A stretch of 6,838 nucleotides of DNA from assembly GCA_007126675.1 (NCBI GenBank), contig SLAU01000340.1:1-6838 (forward strand). The letters are read 5' to 3'. This DNA is from Balneolaceae bacterium (GTDB lineage Bacteria; Bacteroidota; Rhodothermia; Balneolales; Balneolaceae). The notes beneath the pieces were generated by a model. It did no database searches, was not told the origin of the DNA, and saw nothing but the letters and a program-made list of their open reading frames with translations. The position numbers and the translations under genes are program-made. Every line of letters begins with the position of its first letter. Positions within the stretch are counted from its first letter, which is position 1. This document shows positions 5,669 through 6,838 of the stretch, one piece after another.

Positions 5669-6403
5669 ATGATTGAGAGTAATATTCGAAATGATTTAGA
5701 AACCAAAATTGATGATTATCTGGATGGAAAGCTGTCACCCAAAGAAATTGATGAACTTTGGGTTGAGCTTATTCAGGATGATTATTACCTGGATTATATG
5801 AAGAGTGTTGCAAACCTGAAAAAACTTGCAGAAGAGGAAAAAGATTCTTTCCGCACACTTCAATTTACTCCTACCCAAAAATGGATGTCTGCTGTAGCAG
5901 CAGTTTTACTATTAGTTGGCTCTATTGTTGTATTTAACTTAACAGTTCAAAGCCCTGATACTGTTCAGCCAATCTCAACAATCGAGCTTGATTACTACCG
6001 ATCAGCTGAAGGAGCTGCAGCTGAAATGGAAGGGCCTGACATGATACGCCAGGTAATAACTGCGGCGAACCAGGGCAATGTTGAAGAAGCGTTGCGAATA
6101 GTTGATGCAGAAATTGCCATCGCAACATCTGATGATCAAATTTCAGAACTACTGATCACAGCCGGATCAATCTTGTACAATAACGGGATGTATCTGGATG
6201 CAATAAACAGGTTTGAGTCTGCGCTTCAAACCAACTCAAATGATCAGCTTCTGAGAGAAAGAGCTTATTGGTATCTGGGTAATTCCTACTTCCAGTTAAA
6301 TAAGATTGATGAAGCCAAAGATGCACTTGAAAGAGCTTATGAAATAAATGGTGCTTACAGCCGCGTAGCTCAAAGCTATCTGAAGGCACTGTCAACAAGC
6401 TGA
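5669..6403 (+). CDS. Membrane-anchored TPR protein with anti-sigma-like N-terminal region
   Basis: 244-residue protein in three parts. Residues 1-70 are acidic and helical, with the pattern 'IDDYLDGKLSPKEIDELW...LIQDD', which resembles the cytoplasmic N-terminal region of anti-sigma factors and related Bacteroidota regulators; no zinc-binding His/Cys motif is present. Residues about 73-91 (MSAVAAVLLLVGSIVVFNL) form a single membrane helix. The periplasmic part carries a linker and then TPR-type helical repeats: an imperfect one at about 125-155, then clear units at about 158-190 (AGSILYNNGMYLDAINRFESAL) and 195-228 (YWYLGNSYFQLNKIDEAKDAL). The layout suggests a protein that reports periplasmic binding to a cytoplasmic partner, or a scaffold. 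No sigma factor gene lies beside it in this window, so an anti-sigma role is inference. The start is ATG 5669-5671; no Shine-Dalgarno sequence is visible. It is transcribed divergently from nagZ and ends before the hairpin at 6415-6475. Confidence 0.75.
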   Translation: MIESNIRNDLETKIDDYLDGKLSPKEIDELWVELIQDDYYLDYMKSVANLKKLAEEEKDSFRTLQFTPTQKWMSAVAAVLLLVGSIVVFNLTVQSPDTVQPISTIELDYYRSAEGAAAEMEGPDMIRQVITAANQGNVEEALRIVDAEIAIATSDDQISELLITAGSILYNNGMYLDAINRFESALQTNSNDQLLRERAYWYLGNSYFQLNKIDEAKDALERAYEINGAYSRVAQSYLKALSTS

Positions 6404-6414
6404 CCCTAATCCAT

Positions 6415-6480
6415 AACAGAGATAACACTTTTAGAAATACTTTTTCATCTGCACTCTAAAAGTGTTATCTCCGTTTTATT
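6415..6480 (+). terminator. Long hairpin terminator after the TPR gene
   Basis: Perfect 17-bp inverted repeat, GAGATAACACTTTTAGA at 6419-6435 and TCTAAAAGTGTTATCTC at 6455-6471, with a 19-nt loop; allowing one mismatch the stem extends three pairs further. It begins 12 bp past the stop codon and is followed by a T-rich stretch (GTTTTATT), consistent with a rho-independent terminator for the plus strand. The stem is longer and less GC-rich than usual. There is no T-run on the opposite strand. Confidence 0.7.
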
Positions 6481-6758
6481 CTTCTCTTACCTTCTCCTTT
6501 GTTAAACATTCTAATTAGCAGCGCACTTAAAGTAACTTCTCATCCATTGTGCCTGTGTTTTATCCTGACTTTCTGAGCTGAACACCTAATATTTTATTTG
6601 AAAGAATAATTTTGGATAGATTTACAGCATTAAACTTTGTTGTTTTAAAAAGGAACAAACAGTTGCCGGCTCGTGAAAAGGTGGTGATAAAAGCGAGGTA
6701 AAGCGCAGCATTACGTCAGAGAACGTTATATGGATAAAACCCCTCACCTCTAATTTTA
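6481..6758. other. Non-coding stretch with a GC-richer block (6661-6720)
   Basis: No reading frame here can be supported as a gene. By my count bases 6661-6720 are 30/60 G+C, whereas the 60 bases before are 14/60 and the 60 after are 19/60. The block contains GTTGCCGGCTCGTG and AGCGAGGTAAAGCGC and is followed by an inverted repeat, GATAAAA (6733-6739) and TTTTATC (6754-6760), that reaches the stop codon of the helix-hairpin-helix frame. The abrupt composition change next to a broken-looking gene could mark a dispersed repeat or an element edge. I do not recognise its sequence. Confidence 0.3.
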
Positions 6759-6838
6759 TCAGTTTAAAATTTCTTCCTGAAAACCTGGAATCCCTTTTAG
6801 TGATTTTAACTCATAGATGCTCAATCTGTAAAAGTAAC
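6759..6838 (-). pseudogene. Helix-hairpin-helix protein fragment, possibly truncated (5' end outside window)
   Basis: A minus-strand frame enters from the right edge and ends at TGA (6759-6761) after 25 visible residues, including LSIYELKSLKGIPGF then QEEILN. The pattern 'SIYEL..L.G(I/F)PGF..E.I' resembles one helix-hairpin-helix unit of the ComEA-like / HHH_3 repeat proteins found in Bacteroidota, where such units normally continue into an 'I..ILP' type segment and further repeats. Here the frame stops right after the second helix begins, close to the inverted repeat at 6733-6760 and the GC-richer block, so it looks like a broken gene end. It could instead be a genuine C-terminus of a shorter protein, or a chance match, since only 25 residues are visible. 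Whether it is intact depends on sequence beyond the window. Confidence 0.4.

Noticed and set aside
5934..6428. Minus-strand frames opposite the TPR gene
   Set aside because: They are antisense to a well-supported coding gene, and one runs into its terminator region. Their translations look like reverse-strand artefacts.
6650..6740. Integron attC-like site around ACGTTATATGG
   Set aside because: GTTATAT does not fit the GTTRRRY core, no complementary RYYYAAC partner is found at the other end, and no cassette or integrase is visible.
6622..6808. Minus-strand open frame through the GC-richer block, containing SLLSPPFHEPATVC
   Set aside because: It has no suitable start codon until late and no ribosome site, overlaps the helix-hairpin-helix frame, and shows no domain I recognise. 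It is more likely non-coding or repeat sequence.

Overview
The window looks like chromosomal DNA from a Gram-negative member of the Bacteroidota / Balneolota group. I infer this from the AT-rich composition, the weak or absent Shine-Dalgarno sequences at most starts, and the gene content: a short histone H1-like (Hc1-type) protein typical of that group, a TPR protein with an anti-sigma-like N-terminus, and a fragment resembling the helix-hairpin-helix proteins of Bacteroidota. The species cannot be named from this sequence.

Layout. Bases 1-105 (+) are the C-terminal end of a response-regulator receiver domain. Facing it on the minus strand is a likely operon read from about 2334 down to 140: a 51-residue single-pass membrane protein with a TTG start, then a YdbS-like and a YdbT-like bacterial PH-domain membrane protein. 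Upstream of it, also on the minus strand, is the histone H1-like gene (2651-2475), closed by a clear intrinsic terminator. Further upstream is a two-gene minus-strand unit (5350-2837): an exported GH3 beta-N-acetylhexosaminidase of the NagZ type, followed 42 bp later by a UMF1-family MFS transporter. A 318-bp divergent intergenic region (5351-5668) with several inverted repeats separates it from a plus-strand TPR protein (5669-6403), which ends in a long hairpin. The remaining 435 bp (6404-6838) hold no complete gene. They contain the hairpin, a 60-bp block of 50% GC in AT-rich surroundings, and at the right edge the truncated or terminal end of a minus-strand helix-hairpin-helix reading frame.

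How the genes may work together. NagZ plus an adjacent MFS carrier suggests turnover of peptidoglycan or amino-sugar fragments: the enzyme would release sugars in the periplasm and the carrier could import them. The substrate is not shown by the sequence. The YdbS/YdbT pair belongs to a family linked in Bacillus subtilis to envelope stress and antimicrobial-peptide resistance. The small membrane protein encoded just ahead of it is a candidate partner. I see no complete undescribed system. The best leads are the small membrane protein, the exported NagZ-transporter pair with its candidate GTTA-N8-TAAC operators, the anti-sigma-like TPR protein without a neighbouring sigma factor, and the broken right edge.
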